DNA of 64,000 bases from the NCBI RefSeq assembly GCF_009938205.1, contig NZ_AP019654.1, positions 1,736,001-1,800,000 of the forward strand. The letters run 5' to 3'. The notes under the pieces are model-generated. The model made no database searches, was not told where the DNA came from, and worked only from the letters and a program-made list of their open reading frames with translations. The DNA is from Vibrio panuliri (GTDB taxonomy: Bacteria; Pseudomonadota; Gammaproteobacteria; Enterobacterales; Vibrionaceae). Numbering within the stretch: the stretch's first letter is position 1; each line of letters starts with the position of its first letter. Position numbers and translations under genes: made by a program. Positions 56,375 to 64,000 of this stretch are shown here, piece by piece.

Positions 56375-58168
56375 ATGATTAACAGAGAATCTACGCTAAA
56401 TAAGTTAGTAAACTCTGGCGTGTTGATCAAAGTTGCTTACATAGCAGCGGTGATGCTGATCAGTTCCACCCTCATCTTGCAGCATGAGTTGGTGGGAACT
56501 TCTTATATTCTTTTTCCAGTGGGTATGCTGATTGCACTATTCACCCAGAACCTGCAACGAAGAAAACTCTTCGCCTTGCTTTCGTTTCTGCACATATTAA
56601 TTGGTGGCGTTATTGAGCCACTGGAAGTCGAAGCAATAGAGAAATCCTTTTTACTGCTGCCGCTTTGCTATCTTATTCTATTCCCCAGCACCATCTGGCC
56701 TATCGTGGTGGCAGTCTTACTTATATCGCACTACTTCTTTTCCGTGCCAAGCGAAGGGCTTATCGAAATGGCTGATGACTCGGTCAAACTGATGTTGATC
56801 ACCATCTTCGCGACCAGTATGACCTACTATAAGATCAAATCTGACAAGCAACTTGCCAAATACCGTCACGATAGCCTAAGCGATGTTTTAACTCACCTAC
56901 CCAACCGACGCGCTTTCTACCAATTTATCGAACAAGCCGATTGCAACAAAGGCAATCTTGATCATGTACTGCTCAAAATAGACATTGATAATTTCAAAGA
57001 CGTTAACGATTCATTTGGTCCTCAACAGGCAGACAAACTGCTTAAGTTTATCGCGACACGGTTAAAACAAGTGGTGACCAACAAAGCGGAACTATTTCGC
57101 ATGGAGGGCGATGAATTTATTATTGTCGTGCGGGAGAAGGCCAATATAGAGCAGCAAGTGAGTGGTATCGTCCGCGAGATTTCTCGCCCTGAACGCTTCC
57201 ATTTCGAACTTGACCGAGGCTTTTATCAGGTCACCTTCTCAGTGGGCATTTCCTCACTGAAAAAAGCCACCAACAACAGAGATATTTGGCTGAAAAACGT
57301 CGATGTCGCGACGGTAAAAGCGAAATCAACCGGAAAAAACCGTGTGCGTTGGTACGATGAATCACTATTAGATGAAACCATTCGAGCGCATCAAATTGAA
57401 GTGGAACTTGAACAAGCGATTCGCCTCAACCAGTTTGTTTTGCATTATCAACCAAAAGTCTCAATGCGAGACCAAAATGTAAAAGGCGCCGAAGCCTTGA
57501 TCCGCTGGGAACACCCAGAACTGGGGATGATCAGTCCAATTGAATTTATCTCCATCGCGGAAAAAACCAAGCAAATCATCATGATTGGACGCTGGGTGAT
57601 CAAAGAAGCTTGCGAGCAAGCCAAACGTTGGCATGATGCCGGAATGCATGTTCAAGTCTCCGTTAACGTTTCTACGGTTCAATTTGCCCATGATGACCTG
57701 CTGACTTACATTCGCCACATTTTGCGACGGACGAATCTGCCCGCTAACTTGCTGCAGATTGAAATCACCGAAACCACATTAATGAAAGATACCGAACGAG
57801 TAACCAAGATTTGCCGTCGTTTACAAGATGAAGGTGTGACCATAGCGGTTGATGACTTTGGCATTGCCTACTCATCTCTCAACTACCTAAAACACTTGCC
57901 AATAGATGTACTCAAAATTGACAAGTCATTCGTTGATGATTGTGTTATCGAACACCACGATCATATGTTGGTTCGAACCATCGTTCAACTCGGTCACAAT
58001 ATGGGGAAATGGGTCATCGCTGAAGGCGTTGAATACGAGAGCCAGCGCCAACTGCTTTGCCAAGAAGGTTGTGACGATTACCAAGGCTATCTATTTTCAA
58101 AGCCAATTACTGCTCAAGAATTCAGCGAACGTTTCGTCAAACAACCTGAACTGGAGTTACAAGCCTAG
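56375..58168 (+). CDS. membrane GGDEF-EAL protein, probable c-di-GMP phosphodiesterase
   Basis: 597 residues. About five or six TMs form a membrane sensor (about 15-165). GGDEF domain about 180-335: the signature is EGDEF (RMEGDEF), a departure at the first position. EAL domain about 350-595 with catalytic residues intact: EAL (KGAEALIRW), the Glu in IEITETTL, DDFG (VDDFGIAYSS), KIDKSFV, and AEGVE. It therefore looks competent to degrade c-di-GMP, with a GGDEF domain of uncertain activity. AGGAAAG precedes the ATG. Only two bases separate its stop from the convergent photolyase gene. Confidence 0.93.
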   Translation: MINRESTLNKLVNSGVLIKVAYIAAVMLISSTLILQHELVGTSYILFPVGMLIALFTQNLQRRKLFALLSFLHILIGGVIEPLEVEAIEKSFLLLPLCYLILFPSTIWPIVVAVLLISHYFFSVPSEGLIEMADDSVKLMLITIFATSMTYYKIKSDKQLAKYRHDSLSDVLTHLPNRRAFYQFIEQADCNKGNLDHVLLKIDIDNFKDVNDSFGPQQADKLLKFIATRLKQVVTNKAELFRMEGDEFIIVVREKANIEQQVSGIVREISRPERFHFELDRGFYQVTFSVGISSLKKATNNRDIWLKNVDVATVKAKSTGKNRVRWYDESLLDETIRAHQIEVELEQAIRLNQFVLHYQPKVSMRDQNVKGAEALIRWEHPELGMISPIEFISIAEKTKQIIMIGRWVIKEACEQAKRWHDAGMHVQVSVNVSTVQFAHDDLLTYIRHILRRTNLPANLLQIEITETTLMKDTERVTKICRRLQDEGVTIAVDDFGIAYSSLNYLKHLPIDVLKIDKSFVDDCVIEHHDHMLVRTIVQLGHNMGKWVIAEGVEYESQRQLLCQEGCDDYQGYLFSKPITAQEFSERFVKQPELELQA

Positions 58169-58170
58169 CG

Positions 58171-59712
58171 CTAAAGGCGTTCAAGGTTGGTGAGGTGTTC
58201 TTCCGCTTTTAATAGCACTTGCTGTTGCGCGGCTTCATCCATGGCATCCCATGAACGATAGATCATACCAATCCGCGGATTGTTGCCGATTCGTTGACGA
58301 TGACGATGCATAAAGCGCCAGTAAAGGCTATTGAGTGGACAGGCGTTGGACTCAAGTTTTTGCTTTACATCGTAGTGGCAAGACTTGCAATAATCACTCA
58401 TGCGATTGACATAAGCTCCGCTCGCCGCATATGGCTTAGTCCCAACGATACCTCCGTCTGCAAACAGTGCCATGCCTCGTGTGTTGGGCATCTCTACCCA
58501 CTCAATCGCATCGACATAAATTCCCAGATACCAAGCATCCACCTCGCTTGGGTCAATCTCGGTAAGTAGGCAGAAGTTGCCGGTAATCATCAATCGTTGA
58601 ATATGGTGAGCATAGGCATACATCAACGATTGGTCGACCGCTTGTTTGATGCAGTTCATCCTAGTATCGCCATGCCAAAAATAACTGGGCAGTGCGCGCT
58701 CTCCACCCAACGCATTGAGTTCGCTGTATTTGGGCATATTTGTCCAGTAAACCCCTCGAACGTACTCACGCCAGCCTAGAATCTGTCGAACAAAGCCCTC
58801 GACCTGCGCAATATCAATTGCTTCATTGCTTTGATAGGCGGCAACTGCAGTTTCAATCACTTCAAGAGGATGAAGTAACTTAGCATTGAGAGAGAAGGAT
58901 AAACGGCTGTGGTACAAGCTCCAAGCGAAGTCATGTTGATCCGTCATCGCGTCTTGAAACCAACCAAAACGCGGTAGGCACTGCTGGCAAAAATAAGCGA
59001 GTAAATTCAGGCTTTGACTGCGAGTCACAGGCCATAAAAGTTGTTCATCAAGCTGCCCCAATGTCTCTACCTCATGACGCTCCAAACGTTGTTTTATCTC
59101 GGTGACATCATTAGCAAACACCAAGGGCGCGGGCAATTGCTCGAGGTCTTTCGCTTTAAGCGCTTTGCGATTACGTGCATCAAAATTCCATTTCCCGCCT
59201 GCTGGTTTCCCCTCCTCCATCAACACATCGAAACGCTTACGCATGACACGATAAAAACGTTCCATCAGAAGATGTTTCCCCGCAGAAAAATGATCGCCTA
59301 TCTCTTCAAACGGCAGTAAAAAATGCTCGCTATCCACACATCGGCTCGAACATTGCCATGAGTACTTCATCAATTGCTGCCATAAACGGTACTCATCAGG
59401 TCGCTGAAACTCGATGAGATTAGCTTGATAGTGCTCGATAAAATGCGCAAGTAACTGCGGCAAGTCTGCAAACTCAGCACTTTGATCTAACGTCAGGTAC
59501 TCGACTTGATGCCCGTGTCCCCGAAGATGTTGAGCAAAGTGCGCCATGGCACTAAAGAAGGCGGCGACCTTTTGGCCATGATGCTTTACATATCCCGTCT
59601 CTTGCTTGAGCTCGGCGATAACATAAAGCACATGGGGATCGACCACCGAAAACCATGAATGTTGATGATTGAGTTGGTCACCAAGTACCAGTCGGATTGT
59701 CTCAATTTTCAT
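58171..59712 (-). CDS. iron-sulfur bacterial cryptochrome/photolyase ((6-4) photolyase, FeS-BCP type)
   Basis: 513 residues. It begins with the family's short Rossmann domain (IRLVLGDQLNHQHSW). The FAD-binding helical domain includes GWREYVRGVYW, and a four-Cys set for the 4Fe-4S cluster is visible (NFCLLTEID, CKSCHYDV, NACPLN), the hallmark of the PhrB/CryB group that repairs (6-4) photoproducts. It follows the DASH gene by three bases, so the two form an operon. No light-responsive regulator or antenna-synthesis gene adjoins. Confidence 0.92.
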   Translation of the reverse strand: MKIETIRLVLGDQLNHQHSWFSVVDPHVLYVIAELKQETGYVKHHGQKVAAFFSAMAHFAQHLRGHGHQVEYLTLDQSAEFADLPQLLAHFIEHYQANLIEFQRPDEYRLWQQLMKYSWQCSSRCVDSEHFLLPFEEIGDHFSAGKHLLMERFYRVMRKRFDVLMEEGKPAGGKWNFDARNRKALKAKDLEQLPAPLVFANDVTEIKQRLERHEVETLGQLDEQLLWPVTRSQSLNLLAYFCQQCLPRFGWFQDAMTDQHDFAWSLYHSRLSFSLNAKLLHPLEVIETAVAAYQSNEAIDIAQVEGFVRQILGWREYVRGVYWTNMPKYSELNALGGERALPSYFWHGDTRMNCIKQAVDQSLMYAYAHHIQRLMITGNFCLLTEIDPSEVDAWYLGIYVDAIEWVEMPNTRGMALFADGGIVGTKPYAASGAYVNRMSDYCKSCHYDVKQKLESNACPLNSLYWRFMHRHRQRIGNNPRIGMIYRSWDAMDEAAQQQVLLKAEEHLTNLERL

Positions 59713-59715
59713 TGT

Positions 59716-61035
59716 TTATGCTCTTATAGGCCAATCGACCATATCCACTGAATCTGTGTTAATTTTACCTCTATTTCCGCCCCATCGCTGGACGAATTCT
59801 CCTTGAGGGTCATATATTTGCATTTGTTTTGCTTGATCAAAACGTCGCGGAGTCTTACTCGCACCGACACCCGCAATATATTGCCAATTCCCCCAATTAG
59901 AGCCGACATCGTAATCAATAAGCTGGCTTTCAAAATACGCCGCCCCATAACGCCAATCTATCCCGAGTTCATGCACAAGACAGCTGGCGACAAGCTGCCG
60001 ACCTCGGTTTGACATATAACCAGTCTCACGCAACTGATTCATACACGCATTGACTAAAGGATAGACGGTATTGCCATTTACCCACTGTTTAAAGCGTTGC
60101 GGGTAAAAAGTCGTTAACGGCGCTTTACCCAAAATACCCGCGAAGTGAAACAGCTGTTTACCATATTTGGCGGCATACCACTGGAAGTACTCTCTCCACA
60201 ACAATTCGAAGTAGATCCAGTAGGTGGAATCATTGCTGCCATTGCGTTGTTCGTACTGACGAAGCATGCCGATAATCTGCTTGGGTGAGATGCATCCAAC
60301 GGCTAACCAAGGGGAAAACTTGGTCGAAAATTCCATACCATCTAGCTCATTACGCGTCTGCTTATAATGACTGGCAAATGAGCTCGCGAAATAACAAGAT
60401 ACATGCGCTAAGGCGAAACGCTCACCACCAACAAACTGATCATGGCTGCTCACAGAAAGGCTCGGTACCTCGACGGTGGACAGTGAGTGAGAACATGGAG
60501 GAGGTAACGCCAACTCTGCATCTACCGGTAAATCTATCGCTAATTTTTCAACCTGTTTGCGAAACTTTGAAAATGAAGCGGGTAAATCCTCTAGGTGGAA
60601 AGGTAACTGCTGCCGGCATAGCAAAGTGCGCTGCTCTCGCTGTACGATTTCAACCAGAGGAAAATAGCACTGCAAATGCTCAACCACTAACTGCTCATCA
60701 TAGCTAGCGAAGTCGTCGCAATAAATGTGCGTGACATCGTCACTTTTAATCAGCGTCACTAACGCAGTAAAAGGATGCTCATCGGTGACAACGAGGTGTT
60801 GTCCACATTGGTGGAGAATCTCATCTAGCTCGGCGATGGATTGATGCAAAAAACGTTGCCGGCTTTCACCAAATCTTGTTTCTAAAGAGAAATGTTGCAG
60901 ATATTCAGAGAAGCGAGGCATACAGTACAAACATATCAACTGATCAACTTCTTGAGCTGCTCGTTTAAGCAATTGATTGTCTTCGACACGCAAATCGTTT
61001 GTAAACCAAAATACACCCACTTTTTTTCGCAACAT
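59716..61035 (-). CDS. DASH-family cryptochrome
   Basis: 439 residues. N-terminal photolyase alpha/beta domain (VGVFWFTNDLRVEDN) for the antenna cofactor; C-terminal FAD domain with ELLWREYFQWYA, TGYMSNRGRQLVASCL and NWQYIAGVG, the CRY-DASH signature set. DASH proteins repair cyclobutane dimers in single-stranded DNA and may signal light. AAAGG is best spaced for the ATG at 61035; the ATG at 61041 is six bases upstream, and an in-frame TTG would start inside the repeat at 61063. First gene of the two-gene operon. Confidence 0.92.
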   Translation of the reverse strand: MLRKKVGVFWFTNDLRVEDNQLLKRAAQEVDQLICLYCMPRFSEYLQHFSLETRFGESRQRFLHQSIAELDEILHQCGQHLVVTDEHPFTALVTLIKSDDVTHIYCDDFASYDEQLVVEHLQCYFPLVEIVQREQRTLLCRQQLPFHLEDLPASFSKFRKQVEKLAIDLPVDAELALPPPCSHSLSTVEVPSLSVSSHDQFVGGERFALAHVSCYFASSFASHYKQTRNELDGMEFSTKFSPWLAVGCISPKQIIGMLRQYEQRNGSNDSTYWIYFELLWREYFQWYAAKYGKQLFHFAGILGKAPLTTFYPQRFKQWVNGNTVYPLVNACMNQLRETGYMSNRGRQLVASCLVHELGIDWRYGAAYFESQLIDYDVGSNWGNWQYIAGVGASKTPRRFDQAKQMQIYDPQGEFVQRWGGNRGKINTDSVDMVDWPIRA

Positions 61036-61062
61036 ATCCATGCCTTTGTATTTGTTCGAATA

Positions 61063-61329
61063 TATACTCAAGTGACTTCACGATGCAGGATTCAGAGCCC
61101 TGTCACTGGTTCGAGTTCAAAGAAAACTGCGACGTGAAATAGCCATCTATTTTCAAGTAGTTTGACGTAGAAATCGGTCCAGTGACTGGCTCCCGAAGGG
61201 CGAGTTCACTTGGTTCGTATGCATCGTTAACGATTTTTGGTTTAGAACCACTAGACCTTCAACTCGTTGCCTTGCCTACAAACCAAGTCATTCTCGCTGA
61301 ACCAAGCATCTTGAGGTTACTTGAGTATA
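61063..61329. mobile_element. 267-bp non-coding element with 33-bp inverted ends (MITE-like)
   Basis: The left end 61063-61095 (TATACTCAAGTGACTTCACG to GGATTCAG) and the right end 61297-61329 (reverse complement begins TATACTCAAGTAACCTCAAG) match at about 27 of 33 positions. No transposase gene is inside. It lies just upstream of the DASH gene start, so it may carry or disturb that promoter. The left end also occurs alone at 9542-9574 and 40439-40471. Similar sequence is, from memory, interspersed in vibrio genomes. Any target duplication is unclear (TA at most). Confidence 0.8.
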
Positions 61330-61427
61330 TTAGTTACGTAGTTTACTGCTATTGGTTCATTTGATTGGGTGTTTTGGCACTTAATAAGGACAAAAAGAGA
61401 TGAGAGTGACTGACGGGACTAGATAGA

Positions 61428-61449
61428 AAAAAGGGAGCTTTCGCCCCCT
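61428..61449 (-). terminator. dps terminator
   Basis: On the minus strand a 7-bp GC-rich stem (agggggc / gctccct with one mismatch, GAAA-type loop) is followed by six U residues, six bases past the dps stop. Confidence 0.75.
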
Positions 61450-61454
61450 ATCGA

Positions 61455-61931
61455 TTACTGTAGATAAGCATTTAGCATCCACATTAACTTTTCTTGTTCG
61501 CGGATGTAATCACCCATCAATGCTGCCGTACCTTCGTCTTCCGCATCACCCGCTTGAGCAAGAATCTCGCGCTGTTTCTTGATCAGTAAACTAAAGCCAT
61601 TGACTAATCCTTGGACACACTCTTGACCTTGCGTCACATTCACATGCTCTTTGATATCACTCATTTCAAGATAGCGACTAAAGCTATGATCCGGTGTATG
61701 ACCTAGAGTCAGAATACGCTCTGCGATTTCATCCACTTTCGTTTGTAGGTCGGTGTAGATTTCTTCAAATTTAACGTGCAATTCAAAGAACTGTTGACCT
61801 TTGATGTTCCAGTGGTAACCACGAGTATTCATGTATTGAAGTTGGTAATGGGCTAACAGTTGGTTTAGTTGCTCTGCCAATTGAGCTGATTTTTCGCTGT
61901 TTAGACCAATTAAAGAAATTTGATTAGACAT
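61455..61931 (-). CDS. dps: Dps-family ferritin-like DNA-protection protein
   Basis: 158 residues, a single four-helix bundle of the dodecameric Dps/miniferritin type. Ferroxidase residues are in GYHWNIKGQQFFELH and FEEIYTDLQTKVDEIAER. There is no lysine-rich N-terminal tail, so DNA binding may be weak compared with E. coli Dps. It oxidises and stores Fe(II), protecting DNA from peroxide. AGGAG precedes the ATG. Monocistronic. Confidence 0.95.
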   Translation of the reverse strand: MSNQISLIGLNSEKSAQLAEQLNQLLAHYQLQYMNTRGYHWNIKGQQFFELHVKFEEIYTDLQTKVDEIAERILTLGHTPDHSFSRYLEMSDIKEHVNVTQGQECVQGLVNGFSLLIKKQREILAQAGDAEDEGTAALMGDYIREQEKLMWMLNAYLQ

Positions 61932-62052
61932 ATGGATTCTCCTAACTCGATATCGACAGTCGGTGCTTACCGTACTGTGCCGTTTCTATGGAGTTAGAAT
62001 ATCCCTTAGTTGGCTGTGGGTAAAAACGCTTAAGTCTATACTAACAATCGGT

Positions 62053-62097
62053 AAAAACGATTATACCCAGACACACAGAAGTGCTGGGCATAATCGT
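62053..62097 (-). terminator. terminator of the 2OG-oxygenase gene
   Basis: A long imperfect stem (acgattat, cccag and cac pairing with gtg, ctggg and ataatcgt; one mismatch and one bulge) ends in a five-U tract on the minus strand. Confidence 0.78.
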
Positions 62098-62113
62098 CGG
62101 TTCTGGCAGTCAA

Positions 62114-62716
62114 TTAACGAGCAATATCCAATTGATTGTCTTTGACACCATTAATTCGAAACCACCCTGCAATACTAAAACGTTCTGCATTGGTTGGCAG
62201 AACTTCATGAGGGAAGCGTTCAGACAAAAACACAAATAAGCGCCCACCTTTTGGCGGTATCGTCGCGATATGGTTGTCATCTAAATCATAAACCACCAGC
62301 TCTCCAGCATCTTGAGCTGACCACTCTTCGTTCATATAAAATACGGTTGTTAAGCGGCGGTTTTCATTGCCTTGAAAGCAATCGAGATGTTTTTGGTAAA
62401 AGTCGCCACGTTCATACTTAGCAAAGTGTGCTTCGTACTCAAAAAGTCCAAGATAAAAATGGCGATTGGCTTCTAAGCGAATCTGTTCCATTTTTTCGAG
62501 AAACAATTCAACTGGCTGACCCATATCAGGCTTTAACCACTGAATTTTGTCACTGCGAATTGACTCTTCGCGCTGAGTCTCATCATTACGGCCAATCCTA
62601 GCCTTTTTCCAGTTCTCTGGAATGCAATCCCTTAGCTGTGCCACTTCTTCGGCTGATAAGAAGTCATCCCAAATGTAGTAACCTTGGGTTGAAAGAGCAT
62701 CTATTAATTGGTTCAT
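62114..62716 (-). CDS. 2-oxoglutarate/Fe(II) oxygenase, prolyl-4-hydroxylase-like
   Basis: 200 residues, double-stranded beta-helix fold. The iron triad is visible: His and Asp in QKHLDCF (about residues 110-112) and the distal His in FPHEVLP (about 170), with the 2-oxoglutarate-binding Arg in RFSIAGWFR. The size and spacing fit the bacterial prolyl-hydroxylase group (PHD2/SM-20-like), one member of which hydroxylates EF-Tu in Pseudomonas. The substrate here is untested. Confidence 0.88.
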   Translation of the reverse strand: MNQLIDALSTQGYYIWDDFLSAEEVAQLRDCIPENWKKARIGRNDETQREESIRSDKIQWLKPDMGQPVELFLEKMEQIRLEANRHFYLGLFEYEAHFAKYERGDFYQKHLDCFQGNENRRLTTVFYMNEEWSAQDAGELVVYDLDDNHIATIPPKGGRLFVFLSERFPHEVLPTNAERFSIAGWFRINGVKDNQLDIAR

Positions 62717-62793
62717 GTTCTCGCACTCTGGCGTAAAAAGGGGCGCACTATATAAGCCGAGAACCTAACCATCTCAAACAGAGTTTTTTACCG

Positions 62794-63150
62794 TTAAGAT
62801 AAATTACCTGCGGTAAAGCCCGTTATATCCAACTCTATGGGCTCACCCAACCAATAGACATAACGAGTATGGTCAAGATAGTCATCACCAGTGACGGCAT
62901 GAACTAAAATCGTATGACCGTTACGATTTGCTTCCAACCAAGGGATCAACGATTCAAATTGCTGATTGGTGAAATCAATCTCAAAACTCCATTTTGTGTG
63001 GGGGCCAACTCGCTTTTGGTTGAAACGTCCGACGTAAAGATCAAACTGCTGAGAAACACGCTGGTAGAAATCTGCGGCAAACTCACCACTCTGTTTATCA
63101 AAGTAAAAATGAGCGTGATAGTTTTGGTGGATATTTACTGGAAAGGTCAT
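62794..63150 (-). CDS. DOPA 4,5-dioxygenase-family protein
   Basis: 118 residues. Family hallmarks: NYHAHFYFD near the N-terminus, VGPHTKWSFEIDF in the middle and ILVHAVTGDDYLDHTRYVYWLG near the end, supplying the conserved histidines. Related fungal and plant enzymes open catechol rings, but in bacteria the family is mostly uncharacterised. Monocistronic, minus strand. Confidence 0.87.
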   Translation of the reverse strand: MTFPVNIHQNYHAHFYFDKQSGEFAADFYQRVSQQFDLYVGRFNQKRVGPHTKWSFEIDFTNQQFESLIPWLEANRNGHTILVHAVTGDDYLDHTRYVYWLGEPIELDITGFTAGNLS

Positions 63151-63353
63151 TTTATCTCGCTATTAATGAGAAGATTAGCGGTCGAGTTTAGCAGCTTGTC
63201 GAAACGAACTCAGTTAGGCTTACATAACTTACATTTGTGTGACCTAACTCTACGAACTGCCTCTATATTCTATAAACCCAAAGATATTTTTGCTGATCTC
63301 GCGCCATTTCATGGTATGTATTCCCTGATAAGAAAGTCATTTGAGAGGAATAA

Positions 63354-64000
63354 ATGGCAACAATAAACGATGTGTGTCGAGCAGCTGGGGTATCAAAGGC
63401 AACAGTATCGCGAGTGATAAATGGAACGGGCCAGGTAAAACAAAGTACCCGTGAAAAAGTCGAAGCGGTAATGGCACAACTCAACTATCGCCCTAGCTCA
63501 CTTGCTCAAGCGCTTGCGAGTCAAAGTGCTAACAGTATTGGGCTAGTGATTTCCGACTTTACCGGTGGTTATTTCGGCAGCCTTTTAAAGCAGGCATCCG
63601 TTAGCGCAGAACAAATGGGCAAGCAACTCCTGTTTGCTGATGGGCACAATAATGCCGAAGATGAACTGAGCGCAGTCCATTCTTTGGTGGAAAAAAAGTG
63701 CGACATCATCATTTTATACAGTCGCAAACTCTCCTGTGAGCAAATTGTCGCGTTAAGTCGCTCTATCACGATTCCCATCGTGACAGTTGGGCGTCTAGTG
63801 CCACAAGAAGCGGGATTTTCCATCTCTTTTGACCAAGCTAACGCAGTCAAAAAAGCGGGGGGACATCTTATTGAACTCGGACATAAGCAACTCTCCTACA
63901 TCGGCCCCAAACCAAGTACTCCTACTGCGACACTTCGCCTGCAAGGCTTTCATCAGTTAGTCGAGCAATACGCTCATCAAGGAGTCACGGGTAAAGTTTG
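63354..64000 (+). CDS. LacI/GalR-family transcriptional regulator, N-terminal part (runs off window)
   Basis: The first 215 codons of a gene whose 3' end lies outside the window. The HTH and hinge helix are at about 3-50 (INDVCRAAGVSKATVSRVIN, STREKVEAVMAQLNYRPS), followed by the periplasmic-binding-protein-like sensor domain (IGLVISDFTGGYFGSLL, VTVGRLV). GAGAGGA precedes the ATG. The ligand and target cannot be told; the ascertainable part shows no truncation. Confidence 0.95.
   Translation, partial: MATINDVCRAAGVSKATVSRVINGTGQVKQSTREKVEAVMAQLNYRPSSLAQALASQSANSIGLVISDFTGGYFGSLLKQASVSAEQMGKQLLFADGHNNAEDELSAVHSLVEKKCDIIILYSRKLSCEQIVALSRSITIPIVTVGRLVPQEAGFSISFDQANAVKKAGGHLIELGHKQLSYIGPKPSTPTATLRLQGFHQLVEQYAHQGVTGKV

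Noticed and set aside
60285..60707. 140-codon plus-strand frame inside the DASH cryptochrome gene.
   Set aside because: Fully antisense to a gene with clear family motifs; no signals of its own.
61182..61364. 60-codon plus-strand frame in the repeat element.
   Set aside because: It lies within the 267-bp repeat and crosses its right end; repeats of this kind create chance frames.
1..64000. tRNA, rRNA, CRISPR arrays, integron attC sites, prophage and toxin-antitoxin modules.
   Set aside because: Looked for by eye on both strands; none with adequate support was found.

Overview
The window looks like a stretch of chromosome 1 from a Vibrio (Gammaproteobacteria, Vibrionaceae). The evidence is the three-enzyme norspermidine cluster with a fused DABA aminotransferase/decarboxylase, a gyrA / ubiG / nrdA-nrdB-yfaE block, a bcr-rsuA-radD block as in E. 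coli, nhaA, rnk, an attEFGH-type ABC/lipocalin operon, and short interspersed repeats of the kind common in vibrios. I can support the genus but not the species. No rRNA, tRNA, CRISPR array, integron attC site, prophage or complete insertion sequence was seen. Genes run off both ends.

Layout. 1-2.4 kb: end of a CusA-type copper/silver RND pump, a cupredoxin and a YHS protein. 2.5-9 kb: small membrane protein, chemoreceptor, AraC-GyrI regulator, VOC protein, and a dihydroxyacetone-kinase-like operon (small VOC protein, dhaK, dhaL) behind a good CRP-like site. 9-18 kb: an IS30-type HTH protein, a small 'ribosome recycling factor family' protein, gyrA, ubiG and nrdA-nrdB-yfaE, with two NrdR boxes and a DnaA box before nrdA. 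18-29 kb: a CinA-family protein with a decayed amidase motif, a GcvR-like ACT protein, the norspermidine operon (interrupted by a tandem hairpin repeat), then tolC-ompA. 29-38 kb: nhaA, the att-like operon, a MATE exporter, an SDR-DUF2867 protein and rnk with a leader terminator. 38-47 kb: outer-membrane barrel, YnfA, a membrane protein, an AraC regulator, bcr, rsuA and radD. 47-55 kb: PepSY-response regulator-kinase operon, SetA-like exporter with an AraC regulator, DedA-LssY protein, glycosyltransferase and rplY. 55-64 kb: PilZ protein, a small SOS-controlled gene, a GGDEF-EAL protein, two photolyase/cryptochrome genes, dps, a prolyl-hydroxylase-like oxygenase, a DOPA-dioxygenase-like protein and the start of a LacI regulator.

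Themes. nrdA-nrdB-yfaE make and maintain class Ia ribonucleotide reductase. The norspermidine genes, the tolC-ompA pair, the PilZ protein and the GGDEF-EAL protein all point to surface/biofilm biology, but no adhesin or adhesin ABC transporter is present beside tolC. The right end gathers DNA-protection functions: the SOS gene, an iron-sulfur photolyase, a DASH cryptochrome and Dps.

The strongest candidate for something undescribed is the 74-residue gene at 55599-55823. It is a complete monocistronic unit: a consensus -35, a fair -10, two perfect CTGT-N8-ACAG LexA boxes bracketing that promoter, a strong ribosome binding site and its own terminator. I do not recognise the product. Second-line items are a 267-bp element with 33-bp inverted ends plus two solo ends elsewhere, the duplicated 93-bp hairpin inside the norspermidine operon, and a gene whose start codon sits directly on the U-tract of the gyrA terminator.
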